This document shows positions 63,200 to 63,799 of a DNA stretch of 63,799 nt, in pieces. Source of the stretch: Opitutaceae bacterium (lineage in GTDB: Bacteria > Verrucomicrobiota > Verrucomicrobiia > Opitutales > Opitutaceae); assembly GCA_030648295.1 (NCBI GenBank), contig JAUSID010000254.1, positions 1-63,799 of the forward strand. Reading direction: 5' to 3'. A program made the translations under genes and the position numbers. The notes under the pieces are model-generated. The model made no database searches. It saw only the letters and a program-made list of their open reading frames with translations, and had not been told where the DNA came from. The number at the start of each line of letters is the position of its first letter. Position 1 is the first letter of the stretch.

Positions 63200-63734
63200 G
63201 ACGACAGTATTTTGCTTTGGTCAATGCCGCCACGCACAGCCTGTCATCCTGACCCAGAGTGAAACGAAGGGGAAGGATCCAACAGCGCGGCCGGCTGCGC
63301 ACCCGATACTGGATCCTTCGCTGCGCTCAGGATGACAGGTCATCGGGGATTATGGGACGAAGGGATCGCTCGATCCGGGAAATCGCCGATCGACCTGAAC
63401 AAATCTGTCATTCTGAGCGAAGCGAAGAATCCACCCGGACACGCGAATGCGAGAGTGCTGCTGGATCCTTCGCTGCGCTGCCAATGAACGTCGTTGTTTG
63501 TCATTCTGACCCTGAGTGGAGCGAAGGGGAAGAATCCAGTCCCTCGACAGGCGCGGGACCCTGAGCTTGCCGAATGGGCACCATGCCCGCAACCGGTCGC
63601 GCCACTGGATGCTTCGCTACGCTCAGCATGACAAAGGGGAAAGTTCATCCGCGTGCTCCACGCAATCCGCGCCGCGAATTACTGTGCGCTCAGGATGACA
63701 CGCGTTCGCCGCTACGAGGTCAGGGCGTCGCTCC
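63200..63734. repeat. Intergenic region of family B hairpin repeats
   Basis: No gene. Units of TGTCATTCTGAGCGAAGCGA and GGATCCTTCGCTGCGCTCAG alternate as inverted pairs at about 63240-63339, 63405-63480 and 63499-63633. The open frames here are translations of the repeats. Confidence 0.75.
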
Positions 63735-63799
63735 TCACTTCAGATACTTGTCCAGCGGCGGGTTCACGATGTCTGCCATTTCGGGCGAGTTGAAATTTT
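63735..63799 (-). CDS. C-terminal end of a sugar ABC transporter substrate-binding protein (runs off right edge)
   Basis: Only the last 20 codons are visible (NFNSPEMADIVNPPLDKYLK), ending at TGA 63737-63735. This ending, with VNPPLDKYL, is typical of periplasmic sugar-binding proteins of the RbsB type. It fits the RbsA-like ATPase on the same strand 1 kb downstream; hairpin repeats and the GIY-YIG gene lie between. Confidence 0.6.
   Translation of the reverse strand, partial: NFNSPEMADIVNPPLDKYLK

Noticed and set aside
63259-63648. Short open frames on both strands near the right edge
   Set aside because: They translate the family B hairpin repeats and have no start signals or domain content.

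Overview
The window looks like chromosomal DNA of a GC-rich verrucomicrobium close to Opitutus (Opitutaceae). The evidence is a TonB receptor with the lineage-typical entry (NPFEVS...DEGYAARETLAGTR), carboxypeptidase-regulatory-domain TonB receptors, a RAYT transposase, and many palindromic intergenic repeats. No rRNA, tRNA or CRISPR array was seen. The assignment rests on recognised protein styles, not on a search.

Region 1 (1-12.5 kb, mostly minus strand) is a metal-homeostasis island. It holds a complete CzcA/CzcB/CzcC-type RND efflux system, the start of a second CzcC-like gene at the left edge, two paralogous small Cys-rich exported proteins, two further exported proteins of unknown function, and fragments of a P-II protein and an ECF sigma factor. 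A DtxR/MntR-type regulator is divergent from an Nramp (MntH) transporter and a universal stress protein.

Region 2 (12.4-20.6 kb) has a RAYT (REP-associated) transposase next to two closely related large TonB-dependent receptors with a sulfatase N-terminal fragment between them. A 26-bp inverted repeat brackets the receptor pair.

Region 3 (20.6-41.5 kb, minus strand) is a hybrid NRPS-PKS operon. In transcription order it reads: C-A(Leu)-PCP; C-A(Gly, with a luciferase-like monooxygenase inside the A domain)-PCP; KS-AT(malonyl)-ACP-C-A-PCP; C-A(Val-like)-PCP-TE (Cys nucleophile); the N-terminal half of a phosphopantetheinyl transferase; and a cyclic-peptide-export ABC transporter. If colinear, the core is Leu-Gly(oxidised)-C2-X-Val. 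Two A domains carry in-frame insertions of repeat-type DNA in the same A6-A7 loop.

Region 4 (41.6-53.8 kb, plus strand) is a cell-surface polysaccharide and signalling block. It has a WecG/TagA glycosyltransferase fused to two STAS domains, a GT4 glycosyltransferase, a four-gene overlapping two-component operon, an unusual single protein joining Wzz-like, degenerate tyrosine-kinase-like and Wza-like (OPX) parts, and a second OPX lipoprotein.

Region 5 (53.9-63.8 kb) has a decayed fibronectin-III-type exported protein, a third TonB receptor, a secreted-type Gfo/Idh/MocA oxidoreductase, an RbsA-like sugar ABC ATPase, a GIY-YIG protein and the C-terminus of a sugar-binding protein. Several families of palindromic repeats are interspersed.
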